Assembly (NCBI GenBank): GCA_002700125.1
Contig: PACM01000015.1
Span: 1-7,485, forward strand
Direction: 5' to 3'
Length of the DNA stretch: 7,485 bases
Origin: Dehalococcoidia bacterium
GTDB taxonomy: Bacteria > Chloroflexota > Dehalococcoidia > Lucifugimonadales > Lucifugimonadaceae
The notes under the pieces: model-generated
Told to the model about the DNA's origin: nothing
Seen by the model: only the letters and a program-made list of their open reading frames with translations
Database searches by the model: none
Shown: in pieces, positions 1-6,126 of the stretch
How positions within the stretch are numbered: position 1 is the stretch's first letter
How the letters are laid out: every line of letters starts with the position of its first letter
Position numbers and translations under genes: made by a program

Positions 1-1
1 T

Positions 2-136
2 TTTATAGAAGAAATTGACAGAAGTTTAGAATGGGTCTCAAAAAAGGGGAAATTTTATTCAGATAAACAACGGAAAGAAATCTTGGATCTTCACAAGAAA
101 GGTAAGTCTCTGTACAAGAAGCTACAGGATGATTAA
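2..136 (+). CDS. C-terminal end of an unrecognised protein (5' partial)
   Basis: An open frame enters from the left edge and ends at TAA (134-136), giving 44 visible residues. The peptide is highly charged and lysine-rich, with a helical look: it begins FIEEIDRSLEWVSKKG and ends SLYKKLQDD. No signal peptide, membrane segment or catalytic motif is visible. I do not recognise the family, and the start lies outside the window. It is convergent with the minus-strand gene ending at 202, and only 65 bases separate them. The absence of stops over 44 codons and a sensible amino-acid mix support coding, but the fragment is too short to be sure. Confidence 0.5.
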   Translation, partial: FIEEIDRSLEWVSKKGKFYSDKQRKEILDLHKKGKSLYKKLQDD

Positions 137-143
137 TCCAAAT

Positions 144-192
144 CTACCTTCCTAGCAAAGTGTCGAGAGTTCGAATTCCTTCTCCCGTTCTA
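144..192 (+). other. tRNA-Gly-like 3'-half remnant (possible attachment-site scar)
   Basis: The stretch reads like the 3' half of a tRNA-Gly(UCC) gene. It has an anticodon 5' stem and loop start (CTACCTTCC, 144-152), a variable-region/T-arm segment (TGTCGAGAG then TTCGAAT, 161-176), an acceptor 3' strand CTCCCGT (182-188), a U discriminator (189) as is usual for bacterial tRNA-Gly, and CTA (190-192) where CCA would stand. The T stem has one mismatch and two wobble pairs. There is no D-arm or 5' acceptor strand, because the coding frame ending at 136 occupies that space, so it cannot be a working tRNA. It may be a decayed tRNA or the duplicated 3' end left by site-specific integration into a tRNA-Gly gene. 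The comparison uses remembered tRNA-Gly consensus, not a search. Confidence 0.4.
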
Positions 193-201
193 TTCACTTA
201 C

Positions 202-816
202 TTAGGGTAATTTAGATACAACCTCGTCAATAATTTTATCCATAGCAGGCCTATCTTCTTCAGGCATAGGTTCAATCATGATTACTAAGTTTCCATGAAC
301 TTTAAATTGGATATACAACGGTTCTCTTCTAACACAACCACCTCTGGTACCTCTTTGATTACCCATCTCAACATCTAAATCCTTGAAAGAGCTTTTATTA
401 AGAATAAGTGTTCCTCCAATACCTATGTTATATTTTGGCGATAGCCTGTAAGGAGTCCCTCCATATGCATCACCTCGGCATTTAGTTTTTTCAACTTTTG
501 GACCGTGAGCTATATTACTTTCCACAACCTCTACAAGTTCAGTTTGCTCCTCGGCAGCAGTTTTACCCAAAGTCCTTGCCTTTTCAACAGATTCGTATCT
601 AAGAATTGCCACTTCCCTGCCTTTCCAAAATCCCCATTTTGCATGTGTCGCTTCAGGAAATTCTGTTTCAAAATCGCCCTTCATTAAATTCTTTATACCC
701 AATTTTGAAGCATCATCCATAGAATATATGGTGTCTACCTGAACAGGTTCATCAGAGAAATTTGAACAAGATAAAGAAAATATAACTAAAAATAACGCAA
801 AAAAAACCTTTCTCAT
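202..816 (-). CDS. Predicted lipoprotein A, unknown family
   Basis: A protein of 204 residues with a short signal peptide: Arg2-Lys3, a hydrophobic core (4-15), then Leu-Ser-Cys with Cys17 as the likely lipidated residue. The -3 position is Ser, so the lipobox is imperfect. The mature part is soluble and probably sits on the outer face of the membrane or in the periplasm. It has a central GFW-containing segment (60-92), two further cysteines (113, 161) that could form a disulfide, and a C-terminal strand-helix unit (GNLVIMIEP, then acidic helix). No catalytic signature is visible and I assign no function. It resembles the lipoprotein at 1871-2392. The ATG at 816 has an AGGA Shine-Dalgarno motif 7 bases upstream. 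It is the third gene of a likely three-gene minus-strand operon, 26 bases after the isomerase gene. No intrinsic terminator is visible after its stop. Confidence 0.85.
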   Translation of the reverse strand: MRKVFFALFLVIFSLSCSNFSDEPVQVDTIYSMDDASKLGIKNLMKGDFETEFPEATHAKWGFWKGREVAILRYESVEKARTLGKTAAEEQTELVEVVESNIAHGPKVEKTKCRGDAYGGTPYRLSPKYNIGIGGTLILNKSSFKDLDVEMGNQRGTRGGCVRREPLYIQFKVHGNLVIMIEPMPEEDRPAMDKIIDEVVSKLP

Positions 817-842
817 AAAATCATCCTACTATTGTTGTAAAT

Positions 843-1808
843 TTAACTATTATTTTCCACATCTTCCCAAATTTCTTTGCAATAGTCCAAACTCTGCTTA
901 TCAGAATAGAATTGATCACCGCTAGGTACACCTTCTAGTGCCATTAATCCTTTATATTTTCCATCGTGCATGGCTTCAATTGCAAACCTATAATCAATCT
1001 CTCCTCCAAGTATATTTTCTCTAATAAAAACTGATCTTTGATTTTCAGGATGATTTACTCTGGTCATATTTTTACAATGCCAATAGTTTGAAATTGGCGC
1101 CAACTCCTTAATCGCATCTTCGGTTAATTCTTCTGGAATATCATAATTCCAAATAATATTTCCTAAATCAGGATTAATACCAAAATTATCTCTCTCCACT
1201 TTGCTATGGAGTAATTTAGCAGACCAACTATTATCAATTGGAGAGTTTTGGTGCATTTCACATGAAATATTTAATCCATAATTTTTTGCTTCATCACACA
1301 ATTCTTGATATTTTTCTGCAAGCATATCGTATTCAGGAAGAGTTGTTTGCCTACTAGAATTCTGAGAAAAAGGGAAGCCATGATGAGCAAATTCCAAACC
1401 CGAAACTAAACCTGACCCAGTATCAATATACGGAGATTTTTCAGGTTCGCATGTTGCTCCATTAATTACCTCAGACTTTAATATACTTCCAAATTTAATT
1501 GCTCCTTTTGCACGAATAATATTTTCTTCTCCTGTTTTTGGGTCAACCATTGATCCACCCCACCTGCCACCAGACCTAATAGCAAGGACAGGAGTTCCAA
1601 AATCACTAAGTCTCTTTTCAAATTCTTTTAATCCTTTTTCTCTACCCTCAACTCTTTCCAAGCATTCCATTCCAAGCTCAATTCCATCAAAACCCATATT
1701 ATTTACTCTTTTTAAAAATTTGTCTGTGAGTTTAGTTGGATCAAGATCAGTAGCAATTCCCAAATATGGATAATCTGAAAATCTTCTAAATGCGTAACAA
1801 AATCTCAT
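843..1808 (-). CDS. Xylose isomerase-like TIM-barrel protein (sugar phosphate isomerase/epimerase family)
   Basis: A 321-residue cytoplasmic enzyme, within the usual 270-330 range for AP_endonuc_2/xylose-isomerase-like TIM barrels. These proteins use a divalent metal to isomerise or epimerise sugars, inositols or hydroxy acids. The barrel begins with PYLGIATDLDP (14-24) and GFDGIELGMECLE (39-51). The likely metal ligands are Glu184 (SCEMHQN), Asp214 (NPDLGN), His244 (WHCKN) and Glu292 (ALEG), in the order and spacing of D-tagatose-epimerase-like enzymes. The substrate cannot be read from the sequence. The frame is open back to 1910, but I choose the ATG at 1808: it has a clean AGAGG five bases upstream, the barrel starts at once, and the longer form would overlap the preceding gene and add an unlikely basic N-terminus. 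It lies between two related lipoprotein genes, so its substrate may be linked to theirs. Confidence 0.85.
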   Translation of the reverse strand: MRFCYAFRRFSDYPYLGIATDLDPTKLTDKFLKRVNNMGFDGIELGMECLERVEGREKGLKEFEKRLSDFGTPVLAIRSGGRWGGSMVDPKTGEENIIRAKGAIKFGSILKSEVINGATCEPEKSPYIDTGSGLVSGLEFAHHGFPFSQNSSRQTTLPEYDMLAEKYQELCDEAKNYGLNISCEMHQNSPIDNSWSAKLLHSKVERDNFGINPDLGNIIWNYDIPEELTEDAIKELAPISNYWHCKNMTRVNHPENQRSVFIRENILGGEIDYRFAIEAMHDGKYKGLMALEGVPSGDQFYSDKQSLDYCKEIWEDVENNS

Positions 1809-1813
1809 TTCAA

Positions 1814-1818
1814 CCTCT
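1814..1818 (-). promoter_or_regulatory. Shine-Dalgarno that decides the isomerase start
   Basis: Read on the minus strand, AGAGG lies five bases before the ATG at 1808. It supports this start over the in-frame ATG at 1910, which would overlap the upstream lipoprotein gene by 40 bases. Confidence 0.7.
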
Positions 1819-1870
1819 GAATAATATTTCTTGCATTGAATAATAAAACATCTAGACTTCGATGTTAAAT

Positions 1871-2392
1871 TCAATCTTTTGACTTTAGTGCGGCAATTAA
1901 TTTCCAGCATACTTCTAAAGAGAGTTCTTCAGGACCCTCACAGAGCATGACGATATTTGCAAAAATAGCGTAATTTCCGTGCTTAGGTCCTACACTATTT
2001 CTGCTTCCTCCTTCGCGTCCAATTATCTGCCTACGATCTTTAATTCCCTCCTGCCATGTCACCTCAGATTTTTTTAATTTTGCATCTTTTCCAGTAACTT
2101 CTTCTGCAAAAGATTCTCCTGAAGCAACGGCCACACTATGAGAAGGGTAAAATCTTAATTCATATTCTTTCTGTTTTTTATCAGGAGACCAAAATCCGTT
2201 CCAAGCCTCTTTAGCTCCTTCAAGTTTACTTACGTCGTATTGACGATTTTTTTTGAATCCAATTTCTTCGAGATCTTCAAAAGTAAAGATACGTTCATCA
2301 GGAATGATAATGTCATAGGTAATTTTTTTTCCTTCGTTACCACAGCCACATATCAACATTACGATTATTAATATGAACAGAATTCTTCTCAA
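1871..2392 (-). CDS. Predicted lipoprotein B, unknown family, TTG start
   Basis: A protein of 173 residues. Arg2-Arg3 and a hydrophobic core (4-14) lead to Ile-Cys-Gly-Cys, with Cys17 as the likely lipidated residue, so a membrane-anchored extracytoplasmic protein is expected. The mature part shares a layout with the lipoprotein at 202-816: lipid Cys at 17, an LEEIGFK-like segment (41-47), a GFW motif (66-68), an LR[FY]Y-type strand (79-82), an AEEVT segment (96-100), and a C-terminal GN-strand-helix unit. I recognise no enzyme motif and give no function. The start must be TTG at 2392: an in-frame TAA sits one codon upstream (2396-2398), and the next ATG would remove most of the signal peptide. 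An ATG lies one base out of frame at 2394-2396. It is the first gene of the likely minus-strand operon, 62 bases before the isomerase start. Confidence 0.8.
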   Translation of the reverse strand: MRRILFILIIVMLICGCGNEGKKITYDIIIPDERIFTFEDLEEIGFKKNRQYDVSKLEGAKEAWNGFWSPDKKQKEYELRFYPSHSVAVASGESFAEEVTGKDAKLKKSEVTWQEGIKDRRQIIGREGGSRNSVGPKHGNYAIFANIVMLCEGPEELSLEVCWKLIAALKSKD

Positions 2393-2447
2393 GCATTAAT
2401 GATAAAGGAAAGATGATTGTTAGAAAATTCTATATACTCTAAATGAT
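2393..2447. promoter_or_regulatory. Divergent intergenic region with candidate promoters
   Basis: These 55 bases must hold the promoters of two diverging transcription units. On the plus strand TATACT (2433-2438) is a good -10 match, but it ends only nine bases before the permease ATG, so a transcript from it would have almost no leader. No convincing -35 box is seen at normal spacing. No Shine-Dalgarno motif precedes the permease ATG; ATGATATG places two ATGs five bases apart in different frames. On the minus strand TATCAT is a possible -10, also very close to its gene. No clear operator is visible. Confidence 0.3.
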
Positions 2448-3239
2448 ATGAAAAATTTCTCCAAACCAAATAATTTGAAGGAAATAATTAATATTTTATT
2501 CATTATATTCATCATCGCACTCATATTTTCTTTTATCGATTTTCCCAAGCTAAGAGAAACAATGTTCAAGCCGGAAATTATGATAAAGCAATTTCCTTTG
2601 ATAATTACACAAGCTGCCAAAAATACATTGATTTTTACTTTTGCTGGTTTTATAGGAGGATCAATTTTAGGTTTGCTTTTTGCTCTTATGAAGCTCTCCA
2701 AGGTGAGGCTATATAGATGGGTTGCCACAGTTTATATTGATGTTATTCGAGGCTTGCCAGCATTACTAATTCTCATTTTTATAGCCTATGGCTTGCCTAT
2801 TGCTTTTGGCTTTAGAATTCCTGGTGCGTATTCTAAAGGTATATTAGCTTTGGCTATAGTTTCTTCAGCATACATTGCAGAAGTTATTAGATCAGGAATA
2901 GAAGCTATCCCGCCGGGACAATTTGAAGCTTCAGAGGCCTTGGGAATGAAGAAATATCAAACCTACCAAAGAATAATATTACCTCAAGCCTTTAGAATTA
3001 TGATTCCTCCTATGACTAATGAGCTTGTCTTATTGTTAAAAGATACGGCGTTAATTTCTGTTATTGGAGTAACTAGCACGACAAAAGAGCTAACAAGATT
3101 TGGAAGGGATGGAGTTATGTCAGATGCTAACGCTACACCTATTGTTGTCACTGGAATAATCTATCTCCTGCTAACAATTCCGATGACAAGACTTGCAAGT
3201 ATGTTAGAAAAAAAACTAAGCCCCGACAAAAAAGAATAG
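2448..3239 (+). CDS. Polar amino acid-type ABC transporter permease (HisM/GlnP/ArtQ family)
   Basis: A 263-residue inner-membrane protein that would form the channel of a type I amino-acid importer, normally as a homo- or heterodimer with a GlnQ-type ATPase. Hydrophobic segments lie near 12-32, 58-81, 93-120, 131-147, 195-209 and 230-247. The family hallmark Arg-Gly-Leu-Pro is at 101-104. The EAA loop that docks the ATPase is complete: Glu160-Ala161, Gly166, Ile-Leu-Pro (177-179). A conserved LLLKDTAL segment follows (195-202). It is the first gene of the plus-strand unit, 80 bases before the binding-protein fusion that carries two amino-acid-binding domains, so it is the natural acceptor for those domains. 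No second permease and no amino-acid-type ATPase lies in the window; it may work as a homodimer with an ATPase encoded elsewhere. The substrate is inferred from family only. Confidence 0.93.
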   Translation: MKNFSKPNNLKEIINILFIIFIIALIFSFIDFPKLRETMFKPEIMIKQFPLIITQAAKNTLIFTFAGFIGGSILGLLFALMKLSKVRLYRWVATVYIDVIRGLPALLILIFIAYGLPIAFGFRIPGAYSKGILALAIVSSAYIAEVIRSGIEAIPPGQFEASEALGMKKYQTYQRIILPQAFRIMIPPMTNELVLLLKDTALISVIGVTSTTKELTRFGRDGVMSDANATPIVVTGIIYLLLTIPMTRLASMLEKKLSPDKKE

Positions 3240-3240
3240 T

Positions 3241-3282
3241 TGTAACATCGATTTAACAAAAGATTAAGGAATATTGTTACAC
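3241..3282. promoter_or_regulatory. Inverted repeat and candidate promoter before the binding-protein fusion
   Basis: Perfect 7-base arms TGTAACA (3241-3247) and TGTTACA (3276-3282) face each other across 28 bases, in the 80-base gap between the permease and the fusion gene. The right arm overlaps a -35-like TTGTTA (3274-3279); AT-rich candidates for a -10 (AATAAT at 3295-3300, TAATTT at 3298-3303) follow. The arrangement suits a repressor or activator site for a separate promoter of the fusion gene. The arms are short and the region is AT-rich, so chance is possible. The fusion gene itself has a good AAGGAT Shine-Dalgarno at 3308-3313. Confidence 0.3.
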
Positions 3283-3319
3283 TTCAATTTTACAAATAAT
3301 TTCAGTCAAGGATAACCTG

Positions 3320-6067
3320 ATGAAAAACCTTATTTTCAGGGCTATTGTGCCCTCAGTTTTATTAACACTATTCTTTACTCTGGCTTTTGTGGCCTGCGGG
3401 GAACAAGAGACTGCCCCCGGACCTCATGGTGACGAACAACAAGCAGGTAAAAAGGGACCACCTCCACCTAAAAAAGGTGGACCACCTCCAGGTAAAAAAG
3501 GTCCACCACCAGCGCCAGGAAATGCTCCTGACATGGACATAGCTAGGCACGGCTTGATTTCTAGAGGAGAACTCACAGTTTGTACCGATGCACCTTATCC
3601 ACCATTCGAGTTCGAAGATGACGATGGACGTTGGATAGGATTTGATATGGACATGATGAGAGAAATATCTCAAAGAATGGGAATAGAATTGGCCGTAAAG
3701 GTAGTTCCATTCGATGGAATATGGCTACTACCAGCAGCTGGAGAATGTGACGTTGTTGCTTCAGCAATGACCATAACAGAGGAACGTGCCAAATCTACTC
3801 TATTCACTGACCCTTATTTCGATGCAGACCAATCACTATTGGTAAGAAGCGTTGATGCAGAAAAATTTGATTCGTTAGAATCTTTATCAGGGAGCTCGAT
3901 AGCTGTTCAGACTGGTACTACCGGAGAAATGTATGCCCAAGAAAATGCACCTGCTGATACTACACTCGTATCATTTGATGAGCCTGCTGCGATGTTTCTA
4001 GCATTACAATCAGGAGAGGTAGACGCTATTCTGCAGGACCTACCTGTAAATGGAGACAGGCAGAGTCACGACCCTAACTTTGCAATGACCGATACGTTCC
4101 CTACCGGAGAACAATATGGTTTTGCAGTAAGTCCTGAAAGTAAAAAGCTTGCTGTAGTAATAAACGACCTGATGGAAGAAATGAGGATGGACGGAGTATA
4201 CGATTTGATCTTCGCTGATTATTTTGGTCCTATGCCTCCTGGCGGCGGCGGCGGAGACCGAGACCCTATAGCGCAAGCAAGAGGTTCGGTGATTTCTGAA
4301 GGTGAGATTACGGTATGTACTGATGCTCCATACGAACCTTTTGAGTGGGAAGAAGACGGAGTATGGATTGGTTTTGATATGGATCTCATGAGAGAGATAG
4401 CAGGTAGAATGGACCTTGGAATGAGCGTAAAAGTTGTTCCATTTGACGGAATCTGGTTGCTGCCAGCTACTGGAGAATGTGACATCGTAGCTTCTGCTAT
4501 GACAATAACAGAAGAACGCGCTAAAAATACTTTGTTCACAAGACCATACTTTGGTGCCGACCAATCATTGCTCGTCAGATCACCTGACAAAGAAATTTTT
4601 GATTCCCTCGAAGCTTTGGAGGGAGGATTTATAGCAGTTCAAACTGGAACGACTGGCGAAATGTACGCCCAAGAGAATGCACCATCAGGTGCAACTATTG
4701 TGTCCTTTGACGAACCTGCTGCTATGTTCCTAGCTCTCCAATCAGGAGAGGTCGATGCAATCCTGCAGGACCTACCTGTTAATGGAGATCGTCAAAGAAA
4801 AGATCCATCTTTTGCAATGACTGCTGCCTTTCCAACTGGAGAAGAGTACGGATTTGCAGTTAGCCCGGAAAACAGGTCATTACATCGAGGTGTAAATATG
4901 CTTCTTGATGAAATTCAGAGGGACGGTACTTATAAAAGGATCTATAAAGATTACTTCGGAGCTCCGGAAATCAAACCAATAGATATAGGTATGATTCTTG
5001 TTGGACCGAGAAACGACAAAGGATGGTCGCAAGCTCATTTTGAAGGTGGACAATATGCTGCTGAAAGGATAGGCGGCAAACTGATTACCGTTGACTTTGT
5101 CAACCCAGCCGACAATCCCGATCTAACCATACCTGACATAGTGTCGGACATGGTTGATCAGGGAGCTGAACTGATATTTGCTACTTCAGACGACATGAGT
5201 GATGGCATTTTAGAAGCAGCAGCAAAATTCCCTGACGTTGCATTAATTTGGTCATCAGGAGACAGTGCATGGGAAGAGGGGGAAAGGTACAAACCTGAAC
5301 TCCAAAACCTAGGTAACATAATGGGTAAAATGGAATACGGACAGTTGATGGCAGGATGTGCTGCCGCAATAAAATCCAAAGAAGGGAAGATAGGGTTCCT
5401 TGGACCATTGATAAATGCTGAGACAAGAAGACTTGCAAATGCAACTTATATCGGCGCCTTGGCATGTGCTGGCGACAAAACCATTGACTTCAAGGTTACT
5501 TGGATTGGTTTCTGGTTCCACATTCCTGGATTCACTTTAGATCCAACTCAGGTAGCTAACGATTTCTATGATGAAGGAAGAGACGTTGTGATATCTCACA
5601 TTGATACAACTGAAGCCCTAGTGGTTGCTGGTCAAAGAGCAGCTGCAGGAGAGACAGTCTGGGCTGTTCCTTATGACTACGAAGGAGCTTGTGATCAAGC
5701 ACCTGAAGTGTGTTTAGGAGTCAACTACTTTAATTGGGGACCGTCCTACTTCATGGCTGCGATGATGGCTTCTTCTGGCGAATTCGGGCCTGTGTTCAAA
5801 TGGCTAGGTCCTGACTGGAATGGCATCAATAACAAAGATAGTTCTATGATTGGATGGAAGCCAGGAAACGGATTGGAAGTGGCAGAAGCTGAGAAAGTAA
5901 ATGAGTACATTGACACACTAGCAGAAACTAAGGTGATCTTTGAAGGCCCATTAAACTACCAAGATGGTTCAGTATTCTTAAAGGCAGGTGAAGTCGCAAC
6001 CGACTTACAAATCTGGTATGCACCTCAACTGCTAGAAGGAATGACAGGTGACTCTTCGTCTGAGTAA
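3320..6067 (+). CDS. Triple-receptor lipoprotein: two SBP_bac_3 domains fused to a BMP-family binding domain
   Basis: A 915-residue lipid-anchored substrate-binding protein. A hydrophobic signal (4-25) ends at Phe-Val-Ala-Cys26. A Gly/Pro/Lys-rich tether follows (about 43-67). Domain 1 (about 75-303) and domain 2 (about 320-547) are SBP_bac_3 amino-acid receptors, about 75% identical by hand count. Each keeps the TDAPY start with the ligand-stacking Tyr (93, 338), the TITEER arginine that binds the ligand carboxylate (156, 400) and the aspartate that binds the amino group (240, 484). A Pro/Gly-rich linker (304-313) joins them. After about five residues comes a complete BMP/PnrA/Med-type domain (about 553-905), with NDKGWS (565-570), TWIGFWF (727-733), HIDTT (760-764), VPYDYEG (783-789) and the WGPSY segment (806-810). 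In that family it binds purines or nucleosides. An ordinary amino-acid receptor is about 250-280 residues and a BMP protein about 330-360, so this is all three in one frame. It sits between an amino-acid permease and a BMP-type ATPase. The ligands themselves are not shown by the sequence. Confidence 0.93.
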   Translation: MKNLIFRAIVPSVLLTLFFTLAFVACGEQETAPGPHGDEQQAGKKGPPPPKKGGPPPGKKGPPPAPGNAPDMDIARHGLISRGELTVCTDAPYPPFEFEDDDGRWIGFDMDMMREISQRMGIELAVKVVPFDGIWLLPAAGECDVVASAMTITEERAKSTLFTDPYFDADQSLLVRSVDAEKFDSLESLSGSSIAVQTGTTGEMYAQENAPADTTLVSFDEPAAMFLALQSGEVDAILQDLPVNGDRQSHDPNFAMTDTFPTGEQYGFAVSPESKKLAVVINDLMEEMRMDGVYDLIFADYFGPMPPGGGGGDRDPIAQARGSVISEGEITVCTDAPYEPFEWEEDGVWIGFDMDLMREIAGRMDLGMSVKVVPFDGIWLLPATGECDIVASAMTITEERAKNTLFTRPYFGADQSLLVRSPDKEIFDSLEALEGGFIAVQTGTTGEMYAQENAPSGATIVSFDEPAAMFLALQSGEVDAILQDLPVNGDRQRKDPSFAMTAAFPTGEEYGFAVSPENRSLHRGVNMLLDEIQRDGTYKRIYKDYFGAPEIKPIDIGMILVGPRNDKGWSQAHFEGGQYAAERIGGKLITVDFVNPADNPDLTIPDIVSDMVDQGAELIFATSDDMSDGILEAAAKFPDVALIWSSGDSAWEEGERYKPELQNLGNIMGKMEYGQLMAGCAAAIKSKEGKIGFLGPLINAETRRLANATYIGALACAGDKTIDFKVTWIGFWFHIPGFTLDPTQVANDFYDEGRDVVISHIDTTEALVVAGQRAAAGETVWAVPYDYEGACDQAPEVCLGVNYFNWGPSYFMAAMMASSGEFGPVFKWLGPDWNGINNKDSSMIGWKPGNGLEVAEAEKVNEYIDTLAETKVIFEGPLNYQDGSVFLKAGEVATDLQIWYAPQLLEGMTGDSSSE
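3446..3520 (+). repeat. Low-complexity Gly-Pro-Lys tether, imperfect 8-residue repeat
   Basis: Inside the fusion gene, residues 43-67 form about three imperfect copies of a KKGPPP-type unit, roughly 24 bases each. Proline-rich and strongly basic, the segment should be extended and act as a spacer between the lipid anchor and the first receptor domain. Its charge contrasts with the acidic receptor domains. Confidence 0.8.
3542..4228 (+). repeat. Intragenic tandem repeat, copy 1 (SBP_bac_3 domain 1)
   Basis: This segment encodes the first amino-acid-binding domain and is repeated at 4277-4960. The offset is 735 bases at the start and 732 after a one-codon difference near residue 100. Identical stretches include a 17-base run at 4031-4047 and 4763-4779. 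Confidence 0.9.
4277..4960 (+). repeat. Intragenic tandem repeat, copy 2 (SBP_bac_3 domain 2)
   Basis: Second copy of the amino-acid-binding domain, one codon shorter than copy 1. Divergence is greatest in the last 35 codons (the C-terminal helix region), while the ligand pocket and hinge are nearly unchanged. It is preceded by a GGC/GGA run (4241-4255) coding five glycines of the linker. Confidence 0.9.
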
Positions 6068-6091
6068 CTTGTTTTCAAAATAGAGCAAATT

Positions 6092-6126
6092 AAAACAGGC
6101 GGCTAGATTACAGCCGCCTGTTTTTT
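6092..6126 (+). terminator. Intrinsic terminator after the fusion gene
   Basis: A perfect hairpin pairs 6092-6104 with 6112-6124. Its core is the GC-rich CAGGCGGCT/AGCCGCCTG, the loop is seven bases, and it runs straight into a T tract (6121-6126). It lies 24 bases after the fusion gene's stop and 20 bases before the ATPase start. With no room for a full promoter after it, the ATPase probably depends on read-through or on a promoter overlapping the hairpin, which would keep receptor mRNA in excess. Confidence 0.93.

Noticed and set aside
2..136. Edge fragment as a second copy of the isomerase, because both have FYSDKQ near the C-terminus
   Set aside because: The match is six residues only and the flanking residues do not align; the conserved GVPSGD-like segment is not present. 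Probably chance.
165..180. TTCGAA-centred palindrome as a terminator for the minus-strand operon
   Set aside because: The stem is short and imperfect, with no T tract on either strand; it is better explained as a T loop of a tRNA remnant.
137..201. A complete tRNA gene
   Set aside because: Only the 3' half pattern is present; no D arm or matching 5' acceptor strand is found upstream, where a coding frame runs to 136.
505..687. Plus-strand 60-codon frame opposite lipoprotein A
   Set aside because: Shadow of the minus-strand gene: no domain, odd composition, no supporting start signal.
1809..1910. Longer isomerase starting at the ATG at 1910
   Set aside because: It would overlap the lipoprotein gene by 40 bases, adds a basic non-family N-terminus, and lacks the clear AGAGG found before the ATG at 1808.
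3446..3520. Short direct repeats as a CRISPR array or mobile-element repeat
   Set aside because: The 24-base periodicity is in frame and encodes a Gly-Pro-Lys linker; there are no spacers of even length and no cas genes.
3368..5521. Several antisense open frames opposite the receptor gene
   Set aside because: They follow from the codon use of the sense gene, have no ribosome sites or family-like sequence, and the strong domain motifs are all on the plus strand.
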